Positions 33,430 to 41,728 of a stretch of DNA of 64,000 nucleotides are shown here, in pieces. The stretch is taken from positions 124,001 through 188,000 of the forward strand of contig JAEWLS010000038.1 of assembly GCA_023457435.1 (NCBI GenBank). The letters are read 5' to 3'. The notes beneath the pieces were generated by a model. It was given only the letters and a program-made list of their open reading frames with translations, made no database searches and was not told the DNA's origin. Made by a program: the position numbers and the translations under genes. Every line of letters begins with the position of its first letter. Position 1 is the first letter of the stretch. The stretch is from Pseudomonadota bacterium. GTDB lineage: Bacteria > Pseudomonadota > Alphaproteobacteria > Rhizobiales > Rhizobiaceae.

Positions 33430-34518
33430 ATGACGCCATCCCAACAGCCCAATGTGCGTACGCCGATGAACTCATGGCCGGCGTGGCTACAGTGGATCGG
33501 GCTCATCGCCCTCTCGGGGGTGTTGGCCTTTGTGCTGCAGTGGGCGCACTTCCCGGCGGCGCTACTCGTCGGCCCAATGCTTGCCGGGATCCTGGCAGGC
33601 GTGAACGGCCTTAGGGTCCGCCCTCCCGCGTGGAGCGTCAAAGGCGCTCAGGCCGTCGTCGCGTGCCTGATCGCGGGTTCAATCTCCCCATCGTTCATCC
33701 CGGCATTCCTCTCGATCTGGCACATCACGCTCGCCGTCGTCGTGGCCACGCTCGCGGCCTCGAGCATCCTTGGCTGGTTGATCAGCCGGTGGAAGATACT
33801 GCCCGGCACCACGGGCGTATGGGGTTCCGCACCAGGCGCTGCGACCGCCATGGTCTTGATGGCAGGTGCGTTCGGCGCCGATGAGCGGCTTGTCGCCTTC
33901 ATGCAGTATTTGCGGGTGATCGTGGTCACCGCAGCTACGGCGCTAATCGCCCGCGTGTGGATTGGGGCCAGCGGCGGATCAGTACCAGCTCCCGAGTTCT
34001 TCGCGCCGGTCGACCTGCCTGCGTTCGCTCTGACCATGGTTGTCGCAGTATCCGGAGGCTTGCTTGGACGGCTGTTCCGACTGCCGACGCCCTTCTTCCT
34101 CGGTCCGATGTTGCTCGGTGTCGCGCTCGAGTTCGCCGGCCTTTTGAAGATCGAGCTTCCGGAACTCCTTTTGGCTCTGAGCTACGCCGCCGTCGGATGG
34201 TTCATCGGATTGAAGTTCACCGCGGAAACACTGCGTACCGTGCGGCAATCCATCCTGCGTGTCCTGATTTCGATATTCGTGCTCGTCGCCTTCTGTGCGG
34301 GCCTGGCCGGACTGCTCGTGCGGTATGCCGGCGTCGATCCGTTGACGGCCTACCTGGCAACCAGCCCGGGCGGCATGGATTCCATCGCAATCATCGCCGC
34401 AGCTTCGTCGACCGTCGATATCTCCTTCATCATGGTCGTACAGATGCTGAGATTTCTGATCGTCCTGTTATGCGGACCGGCGCTCGCGCGGGCCGTCGCG
34501 CGGCGCATTTCCGATTGA
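33430..34518 (+). CDS. AbrB-family membrane protein (AidB regulator / ammonia-monooxygenase-like)
   Basis: This 362-residue protein has about ten helices in two halves. Each half carries a repeated VGPMLAG/LGPMLLG motif (ALLVGPMLAGILAGVNG and FFLGPMLLGVALEFAGL). VWGSAPGAATAMVLMA and LATSPGGMDSIAIIAAASST are the paired PGxxxxM motifs that define the PF05145 family. Despite the database name AbrB, it is not a DNA-binding protein. Its role in bacteria is unclear. It stands alone. Confidence 0.85.
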   Translation: MTPSQQPNVRTPMNSWPAWLQWIGLIALSGVLAFVLQWAHFPAALLVGPMLAGILAGVNGLRVRPPAWSVKGAQAVVACLIAGSISPSFIPAFLSIWHITLAVVVATLAASSILGWLISRWKILPGTTGVWGSAPGAATAMVLMAGAFGADERLVAFMQYLRVIVVTAATALIARVWIGASGGSVPAPEFFAPVDLPAFALTMVVAVSGGLLGRLFRLPTPFFLGPMLLGVALEFAGLLKIELPELLLALSYAAVGWFIGLKFTAETLRTVRQSILRVLISIFVLVAFCAGLAGLLVRYAGVDPLTAYLATSPGGMDSIAIIAAASSTVDISFIMVVQMLRFLIVLLCGPALARAVARRISD

Positions 34519-34720
34519 TGACGATTGCGTAAGCGTAACGGCTGAACATCCATGCATTTTGGCAAGGCAGCCCTGCGCGGCGTTGCCCTGATGCAACGCG
34601 ACAGGCGCGCCTTTCCGGCGCCCCATTCCTGCCGGTCGCGCGCCACTTTCAACTTCGAAAACGGCGCGTGAACACGTGCCGGCAATCCGAAGGCTGGCCA
34701 AGAACGAGAGCCCAGCCTAA

Positions 34721-35458
34721 ATGACAGAGTTTTGTATCGGCGCGCGTCTTGCGCGACTGCTGCCCGCCCTTCTGCTTCCTCTGTTTCTTATGGCGTGCGC
34801 TTCCACAGCTCGTCAGCAGACCGTCGTGGAGCGTGGCCCGGATCCGTACTACGTGGCGATGTATGGAGCGCAGGCATCGGAACGGTTTCCGCTTCCAGCG
34901 ATGGACATCAGCAAAGTCGATCCAAAATTCTTCCGGCAGCAAGTGGATTATGGCGGCGGCGAACGGCCCGGTACGATCGTCGTCGATACGAACAACCGTT
35001 TCCTTTTCCTCGTGCAGGAAAACGGCAAGGCGATGCGGTACGGCATCGGAGTCGGCAAGGCTGGGCTCGCCTTCGCCGGGACTGCGACGATCGGCCGAAA
35101 GGCCGAGTGGCCACGCTGGACTCCGACGCAGAACATGATCGAGCGCGAGCCGGAGCGCAACGCGCAGTGGGCAGGCGGCATGGAGCCGGGTCTGACCAAT
35201 CCGTTGGGACCGCGTGCGCTCTACCTCTATCAGGACGGCGACGACACGCTTTATCGGATTCACGGTACGTCCGAACCGTGGTCGATAGGCATGGCCGTTT
35301 CGTCAGGCTGCATCCGCCTCTTCAATCAGGACATCATCGATCTTTACGGCCGTGTGCCGGTCGGCGCGACCGTAGTCGTTCTCCAGCACAACGAAACGCA
35401 GGCCCCGGCACCGATGGCAGAAGTCGACGACGTTTCGAGGCCGCGCGCATCAATCTGA
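34721..35458 (+). CDS. L,D-transpeptidase lipoprotein (YkuD domain), paralog 1
   Basis: This is a 245-residue protein. A lipobox LLPLFLMACAS near 15-25 marks lipid attachment, followed by YVAMYGAQASERFPLPAMD. The YkuD domain (about 75-235) has RFLFLVQENGKAMRYGIGVG and the catalytic segment IHGTSEPWSIGMAVSSGCIR with His and Cys. Such enzymes form 3-3 peptidoglycan cross-links or attach proteins to the wall, and 3-3 links are abundant in Rhizobiales. The next gene is a close paralog; about 130 bases and a long hairpin separate them. ATG 34721 gives a clean signal peptide. Confidence 0.92.
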   Translation: MTEFCIGARLARLLPALLLPLFLMACASTARQQTVVERGPDPYYVAMYGAQASERFPLPAMDISKVDPKFFRQQVDYGGGERPGTIVVDTNNRFLFLVQENGKAMRYGIGVGKAGLAFAGTATIGRKAEWPRWTPTQNMIEREPERNAQWAGGMEPGLTNPLGPRALYLYQDGDDTLYRIHGTSEPWSIGMAVSSGCIRLFNQDIIDLYGRVPVGATVVVLQHNETQAPAPMAEVDDVSRPRASI

Positions 35459-35514
35459 GCGCCCTAGGCCGCGGTCAGTGAGGGGTCTCTGGCTGCTGCA
35501 GGCTTTCAAGGCGA

Positions 35515-35547
35515 CGCTAGGGGCGCGCAACCCGTGCGCCCCTAGCG
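35515..35547. repeat. 12-bp-stem hairpin between the two L,D-transpeptidase genes
   Basis: CGCTAGGGGCGC (35515-35526) pairs perfectly with GCGCCCCTAGCG (35536-35547) around a nine-base loop. No T-run follows, so it is not a standard intrinsic terminator; it may protect the upstream mRNA end or act as a weak bidirectional stop. Confidence 0.6.
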
Positions 35548-35587
35548 CGTTAGCCTGTCCAAGACACATTCTTGGCGGGTTTCAGAC

Positions 35588-36349
35588 ATGTTCCGACATC
35601 GCTCGGCCGTGAAGGCCATTCTCGTTGCGTTCTTCCCCTTGGCGCTTGCAGCGTGCAGCAGCTCGGGGGTCGATCGAATGACCACGGCTTCGATCGCGCC
35701 TGCTCCGCAGCCGCAATATCTGAGCATGTATGGTCCGCTCCCACAGGAGCGATTCCCGATGCCGGCGCTGGATGTGCGGCGCGTCGACTCGAAATATTAT
35801 CGTCAGCGCGTCGCGTATGGCGGTCCCGAGCGGCCTGGCACGGTAGTCGTGGACACTCAGGCGCGCTTTCTCTACCTCGTCGAGCCGGGCGGGACAGCGA
35901 TGCGTTACGGCATCGGGGTGGGACGCGAGGGCCTGGCATTCTCCGGCGAGGCCAAGATCGGCCGCAAGGCGGAATGGCCGACCTGGACGCCGACGCCGGA
36001 GATGATCAAGCGCGATCCCGAGAAGAACCTCCAGTGGGCCGGTGGCATGGAGCCGGGCCTGACCAACCCGCTTGGGCCACGCGCCATGTACCTCTATCGC
36101 AATGGAGAGGACACCATGTTCCGCATCCACGGGACGACTGAACCTTGGTCGATCGGGCAGGCCATGTCGTCCGGCTGCGTGCGTATGTTGAATCACGACG
36201 TGATCGACCTCTACAATCGCGTCGCCGTCGGTGCGCGCGTGATCGTGAAGCAGGACGGCGTCGCCGAGGCGGAGATGGCGTCGGATGATCGGGATGCGCA
36301 ACCACTGGAGCGCTTCAGGCCTATCACGCCAGTTCGCGTGAGCTTCTAG
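35588..36349 (+). CDS. L,D-transpeptidase lipoprotein (YkuD domain), paralog 2
   Basis: This 253-residue protein is clearly homologous to its neighbour along the whole length. It has the lipobox FFPLALAACSSSG near 17-29, then PQYLSMYGPLPQERFPMPAL and RPGTVVVDTQARFLYLVEPG, with catalytic HGTTEPWSIGQAMSSGCVRM. The conserved W-x-W-TPTPEMI block is shared too. Divergence is mostly in the linker after the lipobox. Tandem duplication of L,D-transpeptidases is common in Rhizobiales. A ten-base-pair hairpin follows the stop. Confidence 0.92.
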   Translation: MFRHRSAVKAILVAFFPLALAACSSSGVDRMTTASIAPAPQPQYLSMYGPLPQERFPMPALDVRRVDSKYYRQRVAYGGPERPGTVVVDTQARFLYLVEPGGTAMRYGIGVGREGLAFSGEAKIGRKAEWPTWTPTPEMIKRDPEKNLQWAGGMEPGLTNPLGPRAMYLYRNGEDTMFRIHGTTEPWSIGQAMSSGCVRMLNHDVIDLYNRVAVGARVIVKQDGVAEAEMASDDRDAQPLERFRPITPVRVSF

Positions 36350-36357
36350 GTTTCCGG

Positions 36358-36383
36358 CGGTGGCAAGCCTCTTCTTGCCACCG
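36358..36383. repeat. hairpin after the second L,D-transpeptidase gene
   Basis: CGGTGGCAAG (36358-36367) and CTTGCCACCG (36374-36383) form a perfect ten-base-pair stem with a six-base loop, eight bases after the stop codon. There is no T-run afterwards, so termination here would be weak or Rho-assisted. Confidence 0.55.
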
Positions 36384-36410
36384 CTTCCGCCGTTGTGTAA
36401 GACGCCTGTC

Positions 36411-36527
36411 ATGTTCTCCAGCGCGACAAACGCCAAAACAATCTCCGCCTTTGCGGCCGAGACTGTTTACGCGCGGCGCGCCGCTCTCCTTCTTCTCGGC
36501 CTTAGCGGCGACCGCCGGGCTGGCTGA
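36411..36527 (+). CDS. leuL: putative leucine-rich leader peptide of leuA
   Basis: This 38-codon open frame begins with ATG 36411 and carries four consecutive Leu codons (CTC CTT CTT CTC, 36486-36497), then Gly and another Leu (ARRAALLLLGLSGDRRAG). Its stop TGA (36525-36527) lies directly before a terminator-like hairpin. It matches no longer gene. The ribosome-binding site is weak. Leader-peptide control of leu genes is known in proteobacteria; here it is inferred from the Leu run plus the competing hairpins. Confidence 0.65.
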   Translation: MFSSATNAKTISAFAAETVYARRAALLLLGLSGDRRAG

Positions 36528-36573
36528 GGAGCGTCCGGCGGTCGATATGGCCAGCCGGCCCGTGCTCCTTTTT
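36512..36573 (+). terminator. putative leuA attenuator (antiterminator and terminator)
   Basis: The terminator stem is GGAGC (36528-36532) with GCTCC (36564-36568) and, inside, CCGGC (36535-36539) with GCCGG (36554-36558); TTTTT follows at 36569-36573. The alternative antiterminator is perfect: CCGCCGG (36512-36518) with CCGGCGG (36535-36541). The first antiterminator arm begins 15 bases after the last codon of the Leu run, so a stalled ribosome could decide which forms. It lies 72 bases before the leuA start codon. Confidence 0.65.
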
Positions 36574-36644
36574 CATCCGCAAGAAGACAATTCGCGGTAG
36601 CGCGTGGCCGGCCAAGCCGCCCGCCGACCGCAGGAGACGAGATC

Positions 36645-38363
36645 ATGAACAGCCAGCCCAAATTTTCCGAAGCGTCGCCCGTGCGCGGCATGCCCGATGC
36701 CTCGCGCAAGTATCAACCCTATCCGCGCATAGACCTTGCAGACCGCACCTGGCCTTCCAAGCGCATCGAGAAGGCCCCGATCTGGTGCTCCGTCGATCTG
36801 CGTGACGGCAACCAGGCGTTGATCGACCCCATGGGGCATGAGCGCAAGGCGCGGATGTTTCAGTTGCTGCTCGACATGGGGTTTCAGGAAATCGAGATAG
36901 GCTTCCCGTCAGCGTCGCAGACCGACTTCGATTTCGCCCGGTGGGCGATCGAGGAGGCCGGCGTGCCTCAGGACGTTGACCTCCAGGTTCTCGTTCAGTG
37001 CCGTCCGGAACTGATCACGCGCACCTTCGAGGCGCTGCAGGGCGCCAAGACGCCGATCGTGCACTTCTATAATTCTACTAGCGAATTGCAGCGTCGGGTC
37101 GTGTTCGAGAAGGACGTGCCGGGCATCAAGCGCATCGCAACCGACGCTGCGAAGATGATTACCGACATGGCGGCGAAAGCAGGGGGCGGCTATCGCTTCG
37201 AGTATTCGCCGGAGAGCTTCACCGGCACAGAGCTCGAGGTGGCGCTGGAGATCTGCAACGCCGTCGCGGAGATCGTCAAGCCGACGCCGCAGAACCGGTT
37301 GATCTTCAATTTGCCTGCCACGGTCGAGATGTCGACGCCCAATATCTATGCCGACATGATCGAATGGATGTGCCGCAACCTCGACAATCGCGAGTCCATC
37401 ATCGTCTCGCTGCATCCGCACAACGATCGCGGCACGGGCATAGCGGCCACGGAACTCGGACTGATGGCGGGCGCCGATCGCGTCGAGGGCACTTTGCTCG
37501 GGAACGGCGAGCGCACCGGCAACGTCGACATCGTCACCTTGGCGTTGAACATGTACACGCAGGGGGTCGATCCCGAGCTCGACTGCTCGAACGTCACACG
37601 CATCAAGGACGTATTCGAATACTCAAACCAGTTGAAGGTGCCCGAGCGGCATCCCTATGTGGGCGAGCTGGTTTACACGGCTTTTTCCGGATCTCACCAG
37701 GACGCCATCAACAAGGGCATGAAGGCCGCCGCCAGGGCCAACAAGCCGCATTGGGAAGTGCCGTATCTGCCGATCGATCCGAAGGATGTCGGCCGCAGCT
37801 ACGAGGCGATCATCCGCATCAACTCGCAGTCCGGCAAGGGGGGCATCGCCTACGTCCTCGATGCGGACTACGGCCTGAAGCTGCCGCGCAACCTGCAGGT
37901 CGAGTTCTCGCATGACATTCAGGATATCACCGACGCCGAGGGCAAGGAGCTGCCGGCAAAGCGCATCTATGAGCGTTTTCGTGAAGTCTACATCGATCAG
38001 CCCGCCGGCAGGTTCAGGTTCATCGACCACCAAAGCTTCCCCGACACCGAGGTGAGAGGAAGACGCATAATCGAAGCTACTATCGAGGATAGCGGCCGCG
38101 AGGTGAAGATCGAGGGCCGCGGCACAGGGCCCATCGACGGGTTCGTGGACGCGCTTTCGCGCCACTGCGATATCGAGCTGTCGGTCCTCGACTATTCCGA
38201 ACACTCCCTGCAGCAGGGGTCGAATGCCTCTGCCATCTGCTACATGGAGGTCCAGCATCCGGGCGGACGTCTGTTCGGAGCGGGCATTAATACAAACATC
38301 GTTGCGGCTTCGCTCGAGGCCGTGGTCTCCGCTGCGAATCGCATCCTCGGGTCGCGGCGCTGA
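36645..38363 (+). CDS. leuA: 2-isopropylmalate synthase
   Basis: This 572-residue enzyme (long type 2 form) condenses acetyl-CoA and 2-oxoisovalerate, the first committed step of leucine synthesis. The TIM barrel begins APIWCSVDLRDGNQALIDPM near 43-62 with the catalytic Arg and metal Asp. The metal His pair lies in IVSLHPHNDRGTGIAATELG, and GNGERTGNVDIVTLALNMYT follows. The C-terminal regulatory domain, where leucine binds, ends HPGGRLFGAGINTNIVAASL. An AGGAGA site lies nine bases before ATG. The attenuator upstream fits end-product control. Confidence 0.97.
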   Translation: MNSQPKFSEASPVRGMPDASRKYQPYPRIDLADRTWPSKRIEKAPIWCSVDLRDGNQALIDPMGHERKARMFQLLLDMGFQEIEIGFPSASQTDFDFARWAIEEAGVPQDVDLQVLVQCRPELITRTFEALQGAKTPIVHFYNSTSELQRRVVFEKDVPGIKRIATDAAKMITDMAAKAGGGYRFEYSPESFTGTELEVALEICNAVAEIVKPTPQNRLIFNLPATVEMSTPNIYADMIEWMCRNLDNRESIIVSLHPHNDRGTGIAATELGLMAGADRVEGTLLGNGERTGNVDIVTLALNMYTQGVDPELDCSNVTRIKDVFEYSNQLKVPERHPYVGELVYTAFSGSHQDAINKGMKAAARANKPHWEVPYLPIDPKDVGRSYEAIIRINSQSGKGGIAYVLDADYGLKLPRNLQVEFSHDIQDITDAEGKELPAKRIYERFREVYIDQPAGRFRFIDHQSFPDTEVRGRRIIEATIEDSGREVKIEGRGTGPIDGFVDALSRHCDIELSVLDYSEHSLQQGSNASAICYMEVQHPGGRLFGAGINTNIVAASLEAVVSAANRILGSRR

Positions 38364-38435
38364 CAAGGCTCTGGCGCTTGTGCAGGCGGCATCGCTCGTT
38401 ATGATCGCCTGACCGACATACGAGGAAACTGTTGT

Positions 38436-40082
38436 TTGCGGCGCCAGATGCCCCCTGATGGCGCGGTCGGCGAGGCCCTCGATCGGGTTCTCGCCAGCGC
38501 GACCTTTGCCCGTTCCGGACGAGCACGCGATCTGCTCCGCTACATCGTCGAGCGCGAGCAGGCGGGCGACGCTGATCAGCTCAAGGGTTTTTCGATCGCG
38601 CTCGACGTGTTCGGTCGCGATGCCGAGTTCGATTCGTCGACGGACGCGGTGGTGCGCGTCCAGGCAGGCAGGCTTCGTGAGCTCCTGGCGCAGTACTACG
38701 CCGGCGAGGGGGCCGGCGACACCTTGCGTATCACGGTGCCTCGCGGCACGTACGTACCCTCGTACGAGGTCGGGTCGGAAACGGGGGCAGCAGAAGAGGT
38801 CGCCTCCGTCATAGCGCCGGCCGTTCCCGGACCGCCTCGCGCGCGGCTGCGCAATCAATTGCGGATGATCTGGGTGGCGATCGCCGTCGTCATCGCCCTG
38901 CTCGGCTTCGTCGCCTACCGGGTCGCCGGCGACCGGGCAGGCGTCGCAGGCGCCGCGACGGTCGAACGCGGCGACCTGCCGGCGGTGTTCCTGGCGCGCT
39001 CCGGCACCGACGAATCGGTCGCCAAGGTGGAAGCGATCTTTCGCAAGGCGCTTGCCGGATTCGACACAGTCGATTTCATCGCCCGACCATATGCCTTACC
39101 GACCGACCCTACGGACGCCAATCGCGACTTCGTCTTCACCTTTGCTCCCGGAAGTGCTCCGGGCGAAGTTGCCGTCGAACTCGAGAACGCCGCGAGCGGC
39201 AAGGCGCTGATTTCGCGCTCGATCGACATTGCGCATGCCGAGGACTTCGTCGCGGACACACTGAGTTCGCTGGCGCCGGTGTCCGGCGCAATCTACGCGC
39301 AGATCGCGGGCACGGGAGCCGGCACGCCGCTGATCGACTGCCTGCTGCTCAACGACGGCTACTACCGCGAGCCCAGCAAGGACGGGCACAGGGCGGCGTA
39401 TGACTGCTTCAAGGCGCTTGCCGATACCGGCTCCAAGTCGCCGCTCGTCTATTCGGAGCTGGGCGCGCTGCACCTTCGAGGGGCGACAGCCAATCCGCCG
39501 TATCCGGCTGGCGCGACAAAGCAGGAAGCGGTGGAATTCGCGCGCAAAGGGATCCAGCTCGGTCCAAACAGCCCTTACGCGCACCGCGCCTACGGCTATC
39601 TCCTCCAGCGTCTCGGCGACGAGCAGGAGAGCATCCGCTGGATGAAGACCGCTTACGAGCTGAACGCCTACGACCTCAGCATGGCGGCGGCCTATGCCTA
39701 CGCGCTGATCTTCGCCTCGGATTACGCAACCGGCACTCCGATCATGGAGCGCGCGGTCCTGGCCTCGAGCGCGCACCCGGGCTGGTGGGACTACGCATTG
39801 TTCTTGGGGCACTTCATGCGCGACGACATCGATGGGGCACGGCGCGCCCTGTCGCCGATCGAGACCACAAAGCGTGGACACTACTATCTTGCCCGCCTGA
39901 TCGTTGCCGACAAGCGCGATGACAAAGCCGGCGCAGCGGCGTTGCTGGCACAGATTGCGGCCGAATATCCAAAGCTGTCGGCAGACCCGCGCTCCTTCTA
40001 CGTCAACGCGGAGTACCCGATCGACATGGTGGAGAAGCTTTTGGCTGCGCTCCGATCCGCCGGGTTGGCGGGCGCAAGCTAG
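38436..40082 (+). CDS. TPR membrane protein with an N-terminal regulator-like domain
   Basis: This is a 548-residue protein. Residues 8-110 form a conserved cytosolic module (LDRVLASATFARSGRARDLL, YIVEREQAGDADQLKGFSIA, RVQAGRLRELLAQYYAGEGA, PRGTYVPSYEVG) seen in rhizobial adenylate-cyclase-like and TPR proteins. One membrane helix (MIWVAIAVVIALLGFVAYRV) follows near 145-165. The rest is a probably periplasmic TPR array with YAHRAYGYLLQRLGDEQESI and YDLSMAAAYAYALIFASDYA. TTG 38436 is chosen because GAGGAA lies eight bases upstream. Its input and target are unknown. Confidence 0.75.
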   Translation: MRRQMPPDGAVGEALDRVLASATFARSGRARDLLRYIVEREQAGDADQLKGFSIALDVFGRDAEFDSSTDAVVRVQAGRLRELLAQYYAGEGAGDTLRITVPRGTYVPSYEVGSETGAAEEVASVIAPAVPGPPRARLRNQLRMIWVAIAVVIALLGFVAYRVAGDRAGVAGAATVERGDLPAVFLARSGTDESVAKVEAIFRKALAGFDTVDFIARPYALPTDPTDANRDFVFTFAPGSAPGEVAVELENAASGKALISRSIDIAHAEDFVADTLSSLAPVSGAIYAQIAGTGAGTPLIDCLLLNDGYYREPSKDGHRAAYDCFKALADTGSKSPLVYSELGALHLRGATANPPYPAGATKQEAVEFARKGIQLGPNSPYAHRAYGYLLQRLGDEQESIRWMKTAYELNAYDLSMAAAYAYALIFASDYATGTPIMERAVLASSAHPGWWDYALFLGHFMRDDIDGARRALSPIETTKRGHYYLARLIVADKRDDKAGAAALLAQIAAEYPKLSADPRSFYVNAEYPIDMVEKLLAALRSAGLAGAS

Positions 40083-40152
40083 TCGTCGATCAATGGCGCT
40101 CACCGGCGCGGTGTGGTAGGGTTTTGTGAACCATATCTCACCGGAGCAACCA

Positions 40153-40761
40153 ATGAGCGACGCGCAGCAGGCCGTCGACAACGAGAAAGGTCGTCGACTT
40201 TCCGATGTCATCCGGGAGGTCAGAAACTCGTTCGCCGATCGCAACGACGTCGTAATCGAGATGCGCGAGGTTGCGCGCACGCGATTGGAGATGCTCGCCG
40301 CGGAGTTGCGGGACGTCATCAGCGAGGCGTCGCGCGACGCTCCCATCTTCGATTTCGCCATTTCCTCGGGCGAGCAGCCGCGACTCTGGATCGACGCCGT
40401 AGCGCATGTCGGCTTGGCACGCGACCGCCGCACTTATCGCTTCGTGCGGGAGACCCGCAATGGACGCATCGTGCTAGCCGAATCCGTGGAAATCAAACCG
40501 GTGGCCGACGCGGTGACACTCTACGTCGCGGAACGTATCGTAGAGCGTCAACGCAGCCTCGAAGGCGAAGCGCCTCTGCTGGCAGCATCGTCGCTGCCTT
40601 CAAGGCAAACTGCGGCCCCGATTGAGGAGGTCCGCAAACGCAACCGTGCCGCCGAGGTCTTGTCTGGCCTGGCGCTGGTCCTGCTCGGCCTGATCGTCGG
40701 CGCCGCGATCACCATCTTCATACTGCGCCAGCGCTTTCCGGAACTCGCGGGACTTCTTTAG
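40153..40761 (+). CDS. tail-anchored membrane protein of unknown function
   Basis: This 202-residue protein has a soluble part with helical REVARTRLEMLAAELRDVIS and a beta-rich middle (FDFAISSGEQPRLWIDAVAH, RTYRFVRETRNGRIVLAES). One C-terminal membrane helix (VLSGLALVLLGLIVGAAITI) is followed by FILRQRFPELAGLL. ATG 40153 with CGGAG upstream is preferred over GTG 40126. I recognise no family. The region between 120 and 150 resembles the IVLAESxEIKPVADAVTLYVAERIVERQRSLEG stretch of other rhizobial hypothetical proteins. It converges on the metallophosphoesterase gene and overlaps it by four bases. Confidence 0.7.
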   Translation: MSDAQQAVDNEKGRRLSDVIREVRNSFADRNDVVIEMREVARTRLEMLAAELRDVISEASRDAPIFDFAISSGEQPRLWIDAVAHVGLARDRRTYRFVRETRNGRIVLAESVEIKPVADAVTLYVAERIVERQRSLEGEAPLLAASSLPSRQTAAPIEEVRKRNRAAEVLSGLALVLLGLIVGAAITIFILRQRFPELAGLL

Positions 40762-41684
40762 GCGAACATCGGAAAATCGGAGCCGGGAACAAGGGGCCCG
40801 GACCAAATATCGGCCATCGCGCCATCAGGGCCGGAAATGCCGCGACGCGTGAGGCCTACTTCCCAGTTGCCTGGCTCGCCATCGATATCGATGAGATTGT
40901 ATTGGGCTGCCGGCTTGGCGGAGCCGTGCGCTTGGCCTGCCGCGGCGACGCCGACCACGGGCACGCGGCCCATACGTCCGTTCAGCCAGTGCGTTGTCGG
41001 CAGATGCGTGTGGCCATGCAGCACGAGTTCCGCCCCATGGTTCTCGAGCATCTCCTGGAACCGTCCTATGCCGAAGAGGCGCTTGTGTGGAGCGGTCGCG
41101 CCGCGCACGGGGGGGTGGTGGATGAGAACGATGCGGAACAGGCCGCGCTCGTAGGTGGCGTCGAGTAGGTGCCTTGCCGCCCTTTCCTGCTCGCCGGGAA
41201 AGTAGCCGCTGGCCATGAATGGCGCGCTGGCCCGGGCGGAGGACAGGCCAATCATCGCAACCGGCCCGCGGACCCGTAGAAAGGGAAAGTCGTTGCGGCC
41301 CATAGGATCGGTCGCGCCATCGCCGGTCATGTAGCGCCCCCAGGCCTTGCAGACCTTGTCCAGGGCGCCCGGCACGTATGCATCGTGGTTGCCAGGCACC
41401 AAGGTGACACCCGCCTCGTGCCCGAGAATCTCGAGCCAGGTCTTCGCAAGGTCGATCTCGCGATCAAGCGCCAGATTCACCAAGTCGCCCGTGACGGCGA
41501 TGTGCGATGGCTCGAAATCCCGCATGTCCTTTACGATCGCTTCGATGATGCCTTCGGCGATCGTATGCCGGCGATTGCGTTGCCAGTTGATGTATCCCGT
41601 GATCCGCTTGGAGGCGAGTTCCCAGTACGATACATCGGGCAACGGGCCGAGGTGGATGTCGGAGATATGAGCCAGCCGGAACAT
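40758..41684 (-). CDS. calcineurin-like metallophosphoesterase
   Basis: This 308-residue protein has all phosphoesterase metal motifs: MFRLAHISDIHLGPLPDVSY (DxH) at 1-20, IAVTGDLVNLALDREIDLA (GD), TLVPGNHDAYVPGALDKV (GNHD), the HHPP motif in IVLIHHPPVRG, and GHTHLPTTHW (GHxH). Two metals would be bound by these. This is likely a cyclic-nucleotide or general phosphodiesterase; a substrate cannot be read from sequence. It diverges from the NUDIX gene with 44 bases between start codons. Confidence 0.9.
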   Translation of the reverse strand: MFRLAHISDIHLGPLPDVSYWELASKRITGYINWQRNRRHTIAEGIIEAIVKDMRDFEPSHIAVTGDLVNLALDREIDLAKTWLEILGHEAGVTLVPGNHDAYVPGALDKVCKAWGRYMTGDGATDPMGRNDFPFLRVRGPVAMIGLSSARASAPFMASGYFPGEQERAARHLLDATYERGLFRIVLIHHPPVRGATAPHKRLFGIGRFQEMLENHGAELVLHGHTHLPTTHWLNGRMGRVPVVGVAAAGQAHGSAKPAAQYNLIDIDGEPGNWEVGLTRRGISGPDGAMADIWSGPLVPGSDFPMFA

Positions 41685-41728
41685 GAAAACGTTTTAGGTC
41701 AGCCAGGCTCCACTGGCAAAGGCGGCAC

